Source: Diplocloster hominis (GTDB lineage: Bacteria; Bacillota; Clostridia; Lachnospirales; Lachnospiraceae). From it: a DNA stretch of 64,000 bases. Positions 43,362 through 52,580 of this stretch are shown here, one piece after another; the first letter of the stretch is position 1; the number at the start of each line of letters is the position of its first letter. The notes beneath the pieces are model-generated. The model worked only from the letters and a program-made list of their open reading frames with translations. It did not search any database and had not been told where the DNA came from. The stretch lies in assembly GCF_032380655.1 (NCBI RefSeq), contig NZ_JAWDIY010000001.1, positions 62,001 through 126,000 of the forward strand, in the 5' to 3' direction. Position numbers and translations under genes: made by a program.

Positions 43362-43380
43362 ATATTGTTCCTCTCTTCCT

Positions 43381-43396
43381 GTTCATATATATGAAC
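43381..43396. promoter_or_regulatory. Operator palindrome upstream of the sugar-acid operon
   Basis: The perfect 16-bp palindrome GTTCATATATATGAAC lies 20 bp upstream of the aldolase start codon, in the transcribed leader just before the ribosome binding site. It shares 14 of 16 bases with the palindrome in front of the IclR gene (43595-43610), which makes both likely sites for that regulator. Confidence 0.82.
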
Positions 43397-43428
43397 TATA
43401 TATTTATTTATGTATTATGTTTATATAT

Positions 43429-43457
43429 AATTTAACCGAATTTTTATGCTAAGTCAA
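43429..43457 (-). promoter_or_regulatory. Promoter of the sugar-acid operon
   Basis: On the minus strand, TTGACT (43452-43457) and TAAATT (43429-43434) are 17 bp apart. The start expected near 43422 leaves the operator at 43381-43396 in the leader. Confidence 0.65.
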
Positions 43458-43554
43458 TATGTATATATTTCTCAAATTGCAGATCATTTTTTATGCATAT
43501 TTTACATATTTAATAGAACTAATGAAATATTTTACATAATCAACCAGTTATTTC

Positions 43555-43583
43555 TTGTTTTACCTTCCAATTTATTGTATAGT
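43555..43583 (+). promoter_or_regulatory. Promoter of the IclR regulator gene
   Basis: TTGTTT (43555-43560) and TATAGT (43578-43583) are 17 bp apart. The start expected near 43590 falls at the edge of the palindrome at 43595-43610, so a bound regulator would block initiation. Confidence 0.68.
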
Positions 43584-43594
43584 ATATATACGTT

Positions 43595-43610
43595 ATTCAT
43601 ATATATGAAT
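43595..43610. promoter_or_regulatory. Operator palindrome upstream of the IclR gene
   Basis: The perfect 16-bp palindrome ATTCATATATATGAAT lies 14 bp before the chosen start codon and next to the predicted transcription start. It differs from the site at 43381-43396 only in the outermost base pair, suggesting autoregulation. Confidence 0.82.
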
Positions 43611-43624
43611 CGGAGGATATGAAA

Positions 43625-44389
43625 ATGGACGTTAAAAACCATCGAATTCTGCAGCACTCTTTGGAAATACTGGAATTTGTAGCTACATCCAGCCGCCCTG
43701 TTACCTTTAAAGAAATCTGCGATGTAACCGACCTTCCCAAGAGTACCGTCCACAACCTGGTATTGACCCTGAGCAATCTGGATTTTCTCACAAAAAAACC
43801 GAACTACAGCGAGTATAGTATCGGTTTAAAGTGTTTTGAAGTTGGAAACTCCTATCTGTCATCGAACCCGTTCTACTCGATGGCCAAGGAAACTACCGCC
43901 GACGTCTCGGACCGCAGTAATGAGACTGCGCATTTCGCCATCCTGAACCACACGGATGTCGTCTACCTGTATAAATATGAGAGCAAGCAGCCTCTGCGCA
44001 TCGCTTCCCACGTGGGAAAGCGAATCCCGGCTCATGCCACAGCCATCGGCAAAGCCCTGCTCTCCGGCTACAGCGACGAGGAAATCCGCGGCTTGTACCA
44101 GGATCAGGAACTGATCTCCCTGACACCGAATACGATCACTTCCCTGGAAATGCTGCTGGATCAGGTCCGTCAGATCCGGATCACCCAGCTGGCCTATGAG
44201 ACGGAAGAGTCCTCCCCCTATATTAAGTGTATCGCTACTCCTATATGGAACAGACAGCACGCCACCATTGCGGCGCTTTCCATCTCCATGCCGGTCTACC
44301 GGGGTGAGGAAAATATGGATCAGATGGCGGGAATATTGATGGATGCAAAGCATCAGTTAGAAAGTATACTGACAACATTAGATATTTAG
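43625..44389 (+). CDS. IclR-family transcriptional regulator
   Basis: This 254-aa regulator has an N-terminal winged helix (about 4-65; TFKEICDVTDLPKSTVHNLV) and a C-terminal IclR effector domain (about 75-250) with GKRIPAHATAIGKALLSG near 140. It probably represses the divergent operon until a pathway intermediate binds. I chose the ATG at 43625 because GGAGG is then eight bases away; the ATG at 43619 would leave only two. Two nearly identical palindromes in the divergent gap are its likely targets. Confidence 0.93.
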   Translation: MDVKNHRILQHSLEILEFVATSSRPVTFKEICDVTDLPKSTVHNLVLTLSNLDFLTKKPNYSEYSIGLKCFEVGNSYLSSNPFYSMAKETTADVSDRSNETAHFAILNHTDVVYLYKYESKQPLRIASHVGKRIPAHATAIGKALLSGYSDEEIRGLYQDQELISLTPNTITSLEMLLDQVRQIRITQLAYETEESSPYIKCIATPIWNRQHATIAALSISMPVYRGEENMDQMAGILMDAKHQLESILTTLDI

Positions 44390-44416
44390 AAATGCTCTTA
44401 GATTCATTTATATTGG

Positions 44417-44627
44417 GAGGGGACTGGCATCTTTCGTCAGTAACGTCAGCCCGAACAGCAGCTGCGCGGAGAAAGGGGCCTGTCCCCGGTTGTTGACTGG
44501 AATAGTTCAGCATCCGGGGTAGCAGGCGCTTTTTTTCCTCTAACAGACCGGCTTCCGGGGACAGGCCCCTTTCTCCACGCAGCTGCTGTTCGGGCTGACG
44601 TTACTGCCGAAAGATGCCAGTCCCCTC
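44417..44627. repeat. Foldback family D, copy 2 (73-bp arms)
   Basis: The arms 44417-44489 and 44555-44627 are inverted copies over 73 bp with two mismatches. The 65-bp interior holds GACTGGAATAGTTCAGC and a run of seven T (44530-44536). On the plus strand CCCCGG...CCGGGG-tag-CAGGCGC plus the T-run can terminate the IclR transcript; on the minus strand the arms lie at the stop codon of the mannosidase gene. A shorter copy is at 33701-33850. Confidence 0.9.
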
Positions 44628-47600
44628 TCATATGCATTTTATTGTAAAGATCTCATAAGGCCTCACATCCACTATATAAACCTGGTCAGCCGCCTCCAGC
44701 TCCAGAACGGGTTCTTCCAAAAGGTTACAGCGGTACACATGACTATATTTTTCCGTAAAATTCAGCCGCAGACCAGACCTCTGGTTATAACACTCATAAA
44801 ACCGGAATATATAGCCTCGGCCGTCCTCGCTCTTTTTAACCGCCTCCAGGATTATATTATCTGCCTGAAAAGCCACCAGATTCAGGCGTAGATCTGATAT
44901 TCCGCCGGGCTGCGCCTGCCTGCCCGGCAGTATATGCCGGGTCTGACTGCCATGTCGGCCTGTATTATGCCGGCCTGCATTTTGACAGCCTGCAGTTATT
45001 CTCACGAGCTGCATCGGATTGTTCAGCCGGTATGCCTCTCGTACGGTACCGCCCTGGCGGAAATCTCCGGCATGAGGATATATGGAGTAAATAAACCGGT
45101 GCCTCCCCCTGTCCGCCTCCGGGTAAGGATAGCCCCCCGATTTGACAAGAGACAGACCGACCACACCCTGCCGGATACTTACCCCGTACTTACAATCGTT
45201 CAGGAAGCTGATTCCAAAACCTCCCTCCGATATATCCATCCATTTTTGGTAGGGAACTTCGAATTTCGCCTGGTCCCAGGAGGTGTTTTCCGTGGTGCTC
45301 CGGGTGATGTTACCGTATGGAATATCAAAGACCGCTTCCCTGCTGTTAATATCTACCGGAAATTCTGCTTTCAGGAACTGCCTGCTCTCCTGCCAGTCAA
45401 TCTCCGCTGAAATGTCGATGCGCCTGCTGTCTTTATACAGCCGGATGGTCTCTTCGATTCGCGAAGACTGGTATTTCCACGTCAGGTATACCTCCAGAAT
45501 CCCGCTGTCCCGCCTCCGAACCTCAAAGCTGCTGCCGGCTTCCGGATAATAGGCTTTGTCCCGGTAATAAGAGTACAGGTTCCAGTTGTCAAAATCATAA
45601 GGGATGTCCTCGTATATAGTAAGGACATTCATCCGTCTTCCCGCCGGGACCAGTTCCCTTTGGTTCTGGCTGTCATAGATGGACTGAAACCATCCGTTTT
45701 CATCGAATTCCAGAGAATACCAGGGAGTCTTTATTTTCCTGCCTTCGACTGAAAAGCCGGCCGGCCCATCCTTGACTTTCCGCTGTTCCAGCTCCTTGTC
45801 CGTATAAAAACAACAGCCCTTGGCCGGTATCCGCCCGGACACGATCCAATCTCCGGGTTTCACAGCCGTCCCATCCGTGCCAAAGCCGCCGTCACCGGGG
45901 ATCTGGACAAGACAGCTGTCCTCAAACCCATTAGGGTTATAGATCAGTACGCCGCCGTCCGGGAACAGGACGTTTAACCGGTCGGATATTCGTTTCTCCA
46001 GCACCTCTTCCCTCTGCTCCAAAAGATCATATTCCCTCCAAGAGTTCTCATACACTTCCTTTATGGCAGACCCTGGAAGGATATCGTGGAACTGGTTTTG
46101 CATCAGTATCCGCCACATGGCTTCCATCTCTTTGGCCGGATAGGGCAGTTGGAGATACTGTTCCGCCAGGACCAGCAGACATTCCAGGTTTAGCAGATGG
46201 AATTCATGTTTCCGGTTCAGCCTTTTATTTTTTGCCACAGAAGTGTAGGTGCCCCGGTGGTATTCCAGATACAATTCCCCGGACCATACCGGAACAGCGG
46301 GATTTCCGCTTAGTTCTCTTTCAAGGCCGGCAAAGAACTGCCCTGCTGTAGACAGCCTGGTGCAAGGACAGCCGCCCATTCCCCTGCGCAGGCGCTTCTC
46401 CGTCTCCAGCATATCCTGGGTGGGGCCGCCTCCGCCGTCTCCATAACCGTAAGAACACAGGAAGCCGGAGCTGCAGGACTTTTGCTGGTACCGCTGCCAT
46501 CCTCCCTTGATCTGCGCCGGATTCAGGCAGCCGTTGTAATTGGTCGTAAATTCCGAATGATGTTCCTGATCCGTCCGTATCCTGCGCCCCGGGGTTTCGT
46601 AGTCCCTGGTCGGTATCATATGGGCCAGGACTCTGCTGCCGTCGATTCCCTCCCAGTAAAAGGTATCGTATGGGAACCGGTTCGTCTCGTTCCAGCTGAT
46701 CTTCGTCGTCGCGAACCAGTTTATTCCGCACTGGCGCATGATCTGCGGCAGGGTACCGCAGAAGCCGAAGGTATCCGGCAGCCACAGTATCCTGCTCTTC
46801 TTCCCGAATTCTTTTTCAAAAAAACCTATGCCGTACAAGAGCTGGCGGACTAATGACTCGCCTGACGTCAGGGTACAGTCAGGCTCCAGGTACATTCCGC
46901 CCTCCGCCTCCCAGCGCCCTTCCTCTATGCGTTTTTGTATTCTCCCGTATAATTCGGGTTGATTTTCCTTCACAAACTCATACAGAATCGGCTGACTGGA
47001 CAGGAACCGGTACTCCGGATACCGGTTCATCAGCGACAGTACCGTAGAAAAACTTCTGGCCGCCTTTTCCCTGGTTACCTCTACCGTCCACAGCCAGGCG
47101 ATATCAATGTGGGTGTGTCCCACGCAGTAAGCCTGAGGCATTTTGTCCATACTGTACATATCCTCAAGCGCGCCCATCAGATAGCGGTCCGCCTCCTTAA
47201 GACTGTCATAATATTCCCTGCTCCCTATTCTCCGAAGATCCAGCCGGTTAACCGTACCGTTCAGCACTTCCATCAGCCGCTGGTACTGCGTCTCCTCTTT
47301 TTCCATCAGGCGGGCGCACTGCCAGGGCACCAGCAGATCATAGTAAAATTCCTCGGTCCTGTCATCTACCGCGCACAGACGCGCGTGAAAAGGAAATTCC
47401 CGGGCCTCCTCCCCGCTGTACAGCAGTATCAGTACTTCGCAGTACTCCGGCCCGTCCGTATACGCGGCCCCTGTGTCTTTCCCTTTTATAAAGACGCTGG
47501 TGTGGTTCACATCCAGCCCCTGGGCAAGTTCTCCATTTATGTATACCGCCCCCTGAGGGTTGGAAGCATCCCAGCGTCCTTCCGGCCCTGTCTCGATTAC

Positions 47601-47888
47601 CAGCTCCAGATGTTCCGCCCGCAGGTCTTTGGCTATGGGGATACGGTTCCAAAATGCATAGTAGGTTCCCATTCCCTCATAAGTCCGGTTATCCGTGCAT
47701 TCCTCCCACTCAGCAGGTATAACCGGCTCCCTGTCCCAGTTCTGCGTCCCGGTGACCAAAGCCCGGTCTGACACAGGAAAATGCCGTTTCGTAAAACGCC
47801 ACCCCGCGGCCGGGATACTGACAGGCCGGCGGCCGGACTCCAGCACTCCCAGGATCTTTTCAATCCTCTTCTCCGTGAAGGCATCCAC
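44628..47888 (-). CDS. Alpha-mannosidase, GH38 family
   Basis: This retaining, zinc-dependent mannosidase has 1086 aa. An N-terminal region of about 250 residues precedes the catalytic domain. VGHTHIDIAWLWTVE (near 261) supplies zinc ligands (His and Asp), LWLPDTFGFCG (near 370) holds the nucleophile Asp, and the C-terminal half is the beta-sandwich part of the family. No signal peptide is present, so it acts in the cytoplasm on imported mannosides. The start is GTG at 47888 with AAGGAGG upstream. It is the last gene of the locus that includes the importer at 50772-53982. Confidence 0.93.
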   Translation of the reverse strand: MDAFTEKRIEKILGVLESGRRPVSIPAAGWRFTKRHFPVSDRALVTGTQNWDREPVIPAEWEECTDNRTYEGMGTYYAFWNRIPIAKDLRAEHLELVIETGPEGRWDASNPQGAVYINGELAQGLDVNHTSVFIKGKDTGAAYTDGPEYCEVLILLYSGEEAREFPFHARLCAVDDRTEEFYYDLLVPWQCARLMEKEETQYQRLMEVLNGTVNRLDLRRIGSREYYDSLKEADRYLMGALEDMYSMDKMPQAYCVGHTHIDIAWLWTVEVTREKAARSFSTVLSLMNRYPEYRFLSSQPILYEFVKENQPELYGRIQKRIEEGRWEAEGGMYLEPDCTLTSGESLVRQLLYGIGFFEKEFGKKSRILWLPDTFGFCGTLPQIMRQCGINWFATTKISWNETNRFPYDTFYWEGIDGSRVLAHMIPTRDYETPGRRIRTDQEHHSEFTTNYNGCLNPAQIKGGWQRYQQKSCSSGFLCSYGYGDGGGGPTQDMLETEKRLRRGMGGCPCTRLSTAGQFFAGLERELSGNPAVPVWSGELYLEYHRGTYTSVAKNKRLNRKHEFHLLNLECLLVLAEQYLQLPYPAKEMEAMWRILMQNQFHDILPGSAIKEVYENSWREYDLLEQREEVLEKRISDRLNVLFPDGGVLIYNPNGFEDSCLVQIPGDGGFGTDGTAVKPGDWIVSGRIPAKGCCFYTDKELEQRKVKDGPAGFSVEGRKIKTPWYSLEFDENGWFQSIYDSQNQRELVPAGRRMNVLTIYEDIPYDFDNWNLYSYYRDKAYYPEAGSSFEVRRRDSGILEVYLTWKYQSSRIEETIRLYKDSRRIDISAEIDWQESRQFLKAEFPVDINSREAVFDIPYGNITRSTTENTSWDQAKFEVPYQKWMDISEGGFGISFLNDCKYGVSIRQGVVGLSLVKSGGYPYPEADRGRHRFIYSIYPHAGDFRQGGTVREAYRLNNPMQLVRITAGCQNAGRHNTGRHGSQTRHILPGRQAQPGGISDLRLNLVAFQADNIILEAVKKSEDGRGYIFRFYECYNQRSGLRLNFTEKYSHVYRCNLLEEPVLELEAADQVYIVDVRPYEIFTIKCI

Positions 47889-47910
47889 CTTTTCTTCCTC
47901 CTTCTTTGTT

Positions 47911-50721
47911 CTAATCTTCCGATGTCTCCGTCATTTCCACCTTCCAGTCATCCGGTACCTTAAGTTCCACTTCCGTGCCCTCCGGGACGCGCACCTTCAT
48001 CCTCTTCTCCTCCCGGTTCCACCACAGGAAGATGGTTCCCCGAACCGTCGGCATGGAACCCCTGCACCAGGTGATGGGGGCTTCGGGCAGTTCTACGCAG
48101 ATCCCGGAAAAATCTTCTTCAAGCGGTCTTATACCCAGTATCAGCCTCTGCAAGAACAAAACCGGAGACGCAGACCAGGAATGGCAATAGCTTCTGGTGC
48201 GGTCCTCCTCATAAAAACCCGGGAATACCTCCCAGCAGGTGGTGGTATCGAAGGAAAGCATCCTGAGCCATTTATCCCGGATATCCTCAAGAATCCTGCC
48301 CTGTTCCCCGATCCGGTCCAGACATTCATAGACATAATAGAGCATGAACGGAGAGCCTGCTTTTACAAAATAATCCGGCGGTTGTATCAGATATTCCGCT
48401 GTCTGCTTCCGGCGTTCAGGGTCTGAAATAGCATCGTACAGGTACAGCAGCGCATGGGTCTGGATGCTGGCTGTCTTCGAATATCCCTCCTCCCGGGTAA
48501 AGCCGTCGTAATAGCAGCTCCTATCGCTGTCCCACAGATTCTCCCCGATCCCACGAAGCAGCTTATCCCGGCATTCCCTGAAGAATCTTTGCCCTGCTGC
48601 GTCCTTCATTCTTTCAGCAAAGCCTTCCCCGATTTTGTAGCAATAAGACAGAGCGGCCTGCTGCCCTGTCACCACTCCCTGGTTGTCCCTGATATCCAGG
48701 TCCGCCCAGTCGATCAGGTTCCAGCTGCTGATCAGGAACAGCCCCTCCTCTGTGATAAGCGCTGCATACGCAGTAAGCATCTCTTTCACATGCGGATAGA
48801 GTTCGGCGATTATCCCTGTGTCATTTGTAAGCGCCGCATAGTCCCGGATAGCGATACACCAGTTCATCGCCCACAATGGAATAGACGTGTTCCAGTCTGT
48901 GGGCGTCAGTGCATTCATGAGACCTGTATTCTCCAGAGCATTTACGGCGAAGCAAAGATTATGGCGCATGAGCTCATAATTTCCCGAGATACAGCCGTTA
49001 ATCGTTGAGCTTAACTGGGCGTCCCCGATCCAGTAAGCCTGCTCATATGCCGGACAGTCGGTAAAGGTATCCTCCATACAGAGCTGGTGTGTATGACTGC
49101 ACATCTCCCAGATTCTGTTCAGCTCATAGTCGCTGCACGAAAATTCAGCCTGGCCGCTCATGGGATAGACCGCGTATTCCAGGGAAAACCTGCGGATGCG
49201 CACCTCCTGGGCCTGATCACGGAATGTGAGCAGCGCGTACCGCACGCCGGTCCGCGCCATACAGGCATAGGTCTGCCATCCCTCCCGGCAGATATAGCGG
49301 ACACCGTTATTAAGCCCAATGGTATAATCCGGCTGATCCTCATAGTGATTCTCGTAACAGTATATATCCAGCACCGTCCCGGCGGCCGCCCGCAGGGTAA
49401 ATGAGAAAGTTCCCACATATTCGTCTCCAAAATCCAGCAGCAGACGTTTATAGTCCCCCTGTTTGGGCGGACTGATCCGGGTATCCTGTTGGTTGTTCCA
49501 GAGAATACCCAGATTATCCACCCGGACGCTTAATTCCCTGACCACCTTTTCCGTTCTGGCCATGGACAGCAGATAACTATCCATAAAAACATATTTTTCA
49601 TCTACCCAGACGATATTTCCCGCCTGTTTTTCAAATTCTTCAAAGGTATCCAGGCAAAACAGCCCCTTTTTTTCTCCATCCTCAGGTTCAAAATCATTAT
49701 AGATCCGTGCCCGGCCGTCCGTCCCGGAAGTAAGGCGTGCATAAGGCCCGGCTGTAAAAAACTGATGCTTCCCGCCATCACCAAAGGCCAGCGCACCGGG
49801 GAAGGCAAATTCCATATGACAGTATAAATCATCGAATTTACCGGCCAGCTGCATCAGGAAAAAATGTGCGCCCGCTGTCAGCTCCACCTCCACCGACCGG
49901 TCCCGGTCCGTAACCCGGTACAGCGAACCGTCGATGCAAAAGCTCCCAAGTAATCCATTCCAGGAGCGGTTGGGAAAAGAAATCATCCCTTTCATATCCC
50001 TCTCACAGTTTATAACAGAACCCAGATATCCCAGGAAAATCGTTTCATCCGCATCCTGCCTGCCCGGAAAAAACGCATCGCGCGTATTGATACTGACCGA
50101 CAGCGCGGTCTTTGACACCTCCTGGATATGCAGCAGCCTCTTTGGGAAGATTTCCTGCATATGGAAGGGCAGGACCGGCCGCTCTTCCAGATTCTCAAAA
50201 GGCATATGGCTGATCCTGGCCCTCTCCCACCCGGAACAAGTTTCCGGTGAAAAAAGCGAGGAACTGTCAAAGCAGCGGGCGTCATAATAATCCGTGAATC
50301 CCAGATTTACATTTCTCTTCGGGGCATAGCTTTGATGCCCTTTATCCTTTGCGCACCGGACCTGTTCGTCCGATACCGCCAGCAGCCTGCCGCCCGCTTC
50401 CACGCGATAGCAGACTCCTCCTTCTGCGAAAAGCGACTGGTAGGTGGACCAGCCGTAACTCCAGACCCTTATTTGGATATAATTGAGCCCTTTCACACAG
50501 GCGCTGCCAATATCCCAGCAGTCCAGATACCCGGTCTTTTTACCGGAACGTATCGGACCCTGCCCGATCTTTTCTCCGTTTATATATAAGATATACCGGG
50601 TGGACGCGCAGATCTGAACACTCGCCTGTTCCTCCCCGCTGTCCAGCACAAATTCCCCCAGGAAACACACCCTTACATTCTCTTCGCCGGCATTCCTTGC
50701 CCAGATCCATTTCATTTCCAT
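47911..50721 (-). CDS. Alpha-L-rhamnosidase-like protein, GH78 family
   Basis: This 936-aa protein has two N-terminal beta-sandwich domains (about 1-430), then an (alpha/alpha)6 barrel (about 500-830) and a C-terminal beta domain. The catalytic-region motif reads DTFTDCPAYEQAYWIGDAQ, a variant of the GH78 consensus DCPxRDERxxWxGD; similar DCPxYEQ forms occur in a sub-branch. A WSASP motif lies later in the barrel. No signal peptide is visible, so the enzyme is cytoplasmic. I chose the ATG at 50721 because AAGGGG lies eight bases upstream. The exact glycosidic specificity is uncertain. Confidence 0.85.
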   Translation of the reverse strand: MEMKWIWARNAGEENVRVCFLGEFVLDSGEEQASVQICASTRYILYINGEKIGQGPIRSGKKTGYLDCWDIGSACVKGLNYIQIRVWSYGWSTYQSLFAEGGVCYRVEAGGRLLAVSDEQVRCAKDKGHQSYAPKRNVNLGFTDYYDARCFDSSSLFSPETCSGWERARISHMPFENLEERPVLPFHMQEIFPKRLLHIQEVSKTALSVSINTRDAFFPGRQDADETIFLGYLGSVINCERDMKGMISFPNRSWNGLLGSFCIDGSLYRVTDRDRSVEVELTAGAHFFLMQLAGKFDDLYCHMEFAFPGALAFGDGGKHQFFTAGPYARLTSGTDGRARIYNDFEPEDGEKKGLFCLDTFEEFEKQAGNIVWVDEKYVFMDSYLLSMARTEKVVRELSVRVDNLGILWNNQQDTRISPPKQGDYKRLLLDFGDEYVGTFSFTLRAAAGTVLDIYCYENHYEDQPDYTIGLNNGVRYICREGWQTYACMARTGVRYALLTFRDQAQEVRIRRFSLEYAVYPMSGQAEFSCSDYELNRIWEMCSHTHQLCMEDTFTDCPAYEQAYWIGDAQLSSTINGCISGNYELMRHNLCFAVNALENTGLMNALTPTDWNTSIPLWAMNWCIAIRDYAALTNDTGIIAELYPHVKEMLTAYAALITEEGLFLISSWNLIDWADLDIRDNQGVVTGQQAALSYCYKIGEGFAERMKDAAGQRFFRECRDKLLRGIGENLWDSDRSCYYDGFTREEGYSKTASIQTHALLYLYDAISDPERRKQTAEYLIQPPDYFVKAGSPFMLYYVYECLDRIGEQGRILEDIRDKWLRMLSFDTTTCWEVFPGFYEEDRTRSYCHSWSASPVLFLQRLILGIRPLEEDFSGICVELPEAPITWCRGSMPTVRGTIFLWWNREEKRMKVRVPEGTEVELKVPDDWKVEMTETSED

Positions 50722-50771
50722 AATCTTATCCCCTTCTTTAGCCTTCACCTATTTTTCCCTCTCCGGCTGCC

Positions 50772-51629
50772 CTATTCTTTTACCGCCCCGCCGGTCAGAC
50801 CGGCCACAATCTGTTCCGAGAACAGAATATATACGAGAATGATCGGTATCAGGGCAACCGTCACCGCAGCAAATATTTTATCCCAGTTGGCCAGGAAATC
50901 TGCCGTATAATTATATACCGCCAGAGTTAGTGTCCGCACATTCTTCTTGGTCAGGAATACCAGCGGCATAAAGAAGTCGTTCCACAGCTGGACAAAGCTT
51001 AACAGTCCTACCGTTGATATAACCGGTTTGGAGATGGGCAGCACGATACTCAAAAATATACGGAATTCCGATCCTCCGTCTATCCTGGCGGATTCAATCA
51101 GCGATATGGGGATTCCCTTGAAAAAATTAGAGAATACAAATACGGAAAATGACAGATTGGCCGTGTATATCAATATCATGCCCGGCAGCGTATTATTCAG
51201 ATGCAGCTTCGTCATCATGATAAAGATAGGAAGGATGCCGAGCTGAATCGGGAACATTAACCCCACCAGGAAATAGGCCTGCAGGAATCCCCTGCCCTTA
51301 AACTCGTACTGCACCAGACCATAAGCGGTCATAGACGCAACCGCGATCAGGCACAGCAGCGACACCGACACCAGTACCACGCTGTTTAAAAAGTAACGTC
51401 CAAAATGTTCTTCGATCAGGACAGTGTGATAATTCTGCATTGTAAATTTTTCCGGTATTCCCACCATATTGCTGATCAGATCCGATTTTGTCTTGAAAGA
51501 GGATAGAATGGTATTTCCGATCAGAAAGATGGCGATCAGCGAGTACAGCAGGAGAATGGCCGTGATTGCCCACTGTAATCCCTTCGGCTTATGATGGGGA
51601 TGTGTGCCAGAGCTTTTCGTTTTTTTCAT
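50772..51629 (-). CDS. Carbohydrate ABC transporter permease, MalG type
   Basis: This importer subunit (285 aa) has six hydrophobic segments. The EAA loop is LIESARIDGGSEFRIFLSIVL near 185, and the C-terminus EQIVAGLTGGAVKE is typical. The start at 51629 has GAGG eight bases upstream. It lies 10 bp after the MalF-type gene and 50 bp before the rhamnosidase-like gene. Confidence 0.95.
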   Translation of the reverse strand: MKKTKSSGTHPHHKPKGLQWAITAILLLYSLIAIFLIGNTILSSFKTKSDLISNMVGIPEKFTMQNYHTVLIEEHFGRYFLNSVVLVSVSLLCLIAVASMTAYGLVQYEFKGRGFLQAYFLVGLMFPIQLGILPIFIMMTKLHLNNTLPGMILIYTANLSFSVFVFSNFFKGIPISLIESARIDGGSEFRIFLSIVLPISKPVISTVGLLSFVQLWNDFFMPLVFLTKKNVRTLTLAVYNYTADFLANWDKIFAAVTVALIPIILVYILFSEQIVAGLTGGAVKE

Positions 51630-51639
51630 GATACGCACC

Positions 51640-52536
51640 TCAGCTTTCCATTTTCTTCATGACCGCCCGGACAGCCAGTGAGAATGCCATGATAATTACA
51701 AACATGGTGATACTGATCGAGGAGCCGAATCCGATCGATGTCTCCCCGAAATAGGTACCCCCGAACGCATATCTGTAAAATACCATATTTACAAAATCCA
51801 GACTGTTGTTCACGCCCCCCTGCGGCCCAACCAGCACATAAGGGATATCAAACATTGTCAGCGCATAGATGACGCTTAAGGTCAGGTTCGTGGACAGGGA
51901 TGACTTCAGCATGGGAAGCACTACATAAAAGAACTTTTTTACCTCGCCGGCACCGTCTATGGTAGCCGACTCGATCACGTCCGGGGAGATCTCCTGCATA
52001 TTGGCATAAAAAATCATCATACCCGCCCCGATACATGCCCAGATGATCACACAGACAAACACCTTAAATACCAGATTCTGATCCCCCATCCAGGCCAGCT
52101 TCGCGCTTTGCCCCCCGATCTTCCCCAGCACATCGTTTAAAATCCCTATGTTGGCATCAAACAGCAGGATCGCAAAAAATCCCACAATGGAAGTGCTGAT
52201 CACGTAGGGCAGAAAGATCATGAACCTGATATATTTGTGTAAAGGTATCTTTATATACAGAACGTAAGCAAACAGGATCTGCAGCGGCGTGATAATCAAC
52301 AGCACGCATAACAAATATTTCATGTTATTGCCCAGCGCGTTAAAAAAAATGCCGGACATTCTTTTATCAAAGAATAATTTTTGAAAATTATCCAGACCGA
52401 TAAATTTCATCTCGCCGAATCCGCCCCAGTCAAACAGACTAAAGTAAGCCGCGCAGAGAATCGGCAGGATCATAAAAACTGTATATAGTATAAAGCCCGG
52501 AGTTATAAATCCGATATAGGACCGCTTTTTTCTCAT
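51640..52536 (-). CDS. Carbohydrate ABC transporter permease, MalF type
   Basis: This importer subunit (298 aa) has six hydrophobic segments, FIGLDNFQKLFFDKRMSG near residue 45 and an EAA-type loop DVIESATIDGAGEVKKFFYV near 205. The ATG at 52536 has GGAGG five bases away; two upstream starts (52548 and 52566) are less well placed. Together with the MalG-type subunit it would form the pore of the importer. No ATPase gene is near. Confidence 0.94.
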   Translation of the reverse strand: MRKKRSYIGFITPGFILYTVFMILPILCAAYFSLFDWGGFGEMKFIGLDNFQKLFFDKRMSGIFFNALGNNMKYLLCVLLIITPLQILFAYVLYIKIPLHKYIRFMIFLPYVISTSIVGFFAILLFDANIGILNDVLGKIGGQSAKLAWMGDQNLVFKVFVCVIIWACIGAGMMIFYANMQEISPDVIESATIDGAGEVKKFFYVVLPMLKSSLSTNLTLSVIYALTMFDIPYVLVGPQGGVNNSLDFVNMVFYRYAFGGTYFGETSIGFGSSISITMFVIIMAFSLAVRAVMKKMES

Positions 52537-52580
52537 TTTTTCCTCCATTCCTATGCCTTTTTGCACTCAAAACCCAGACC

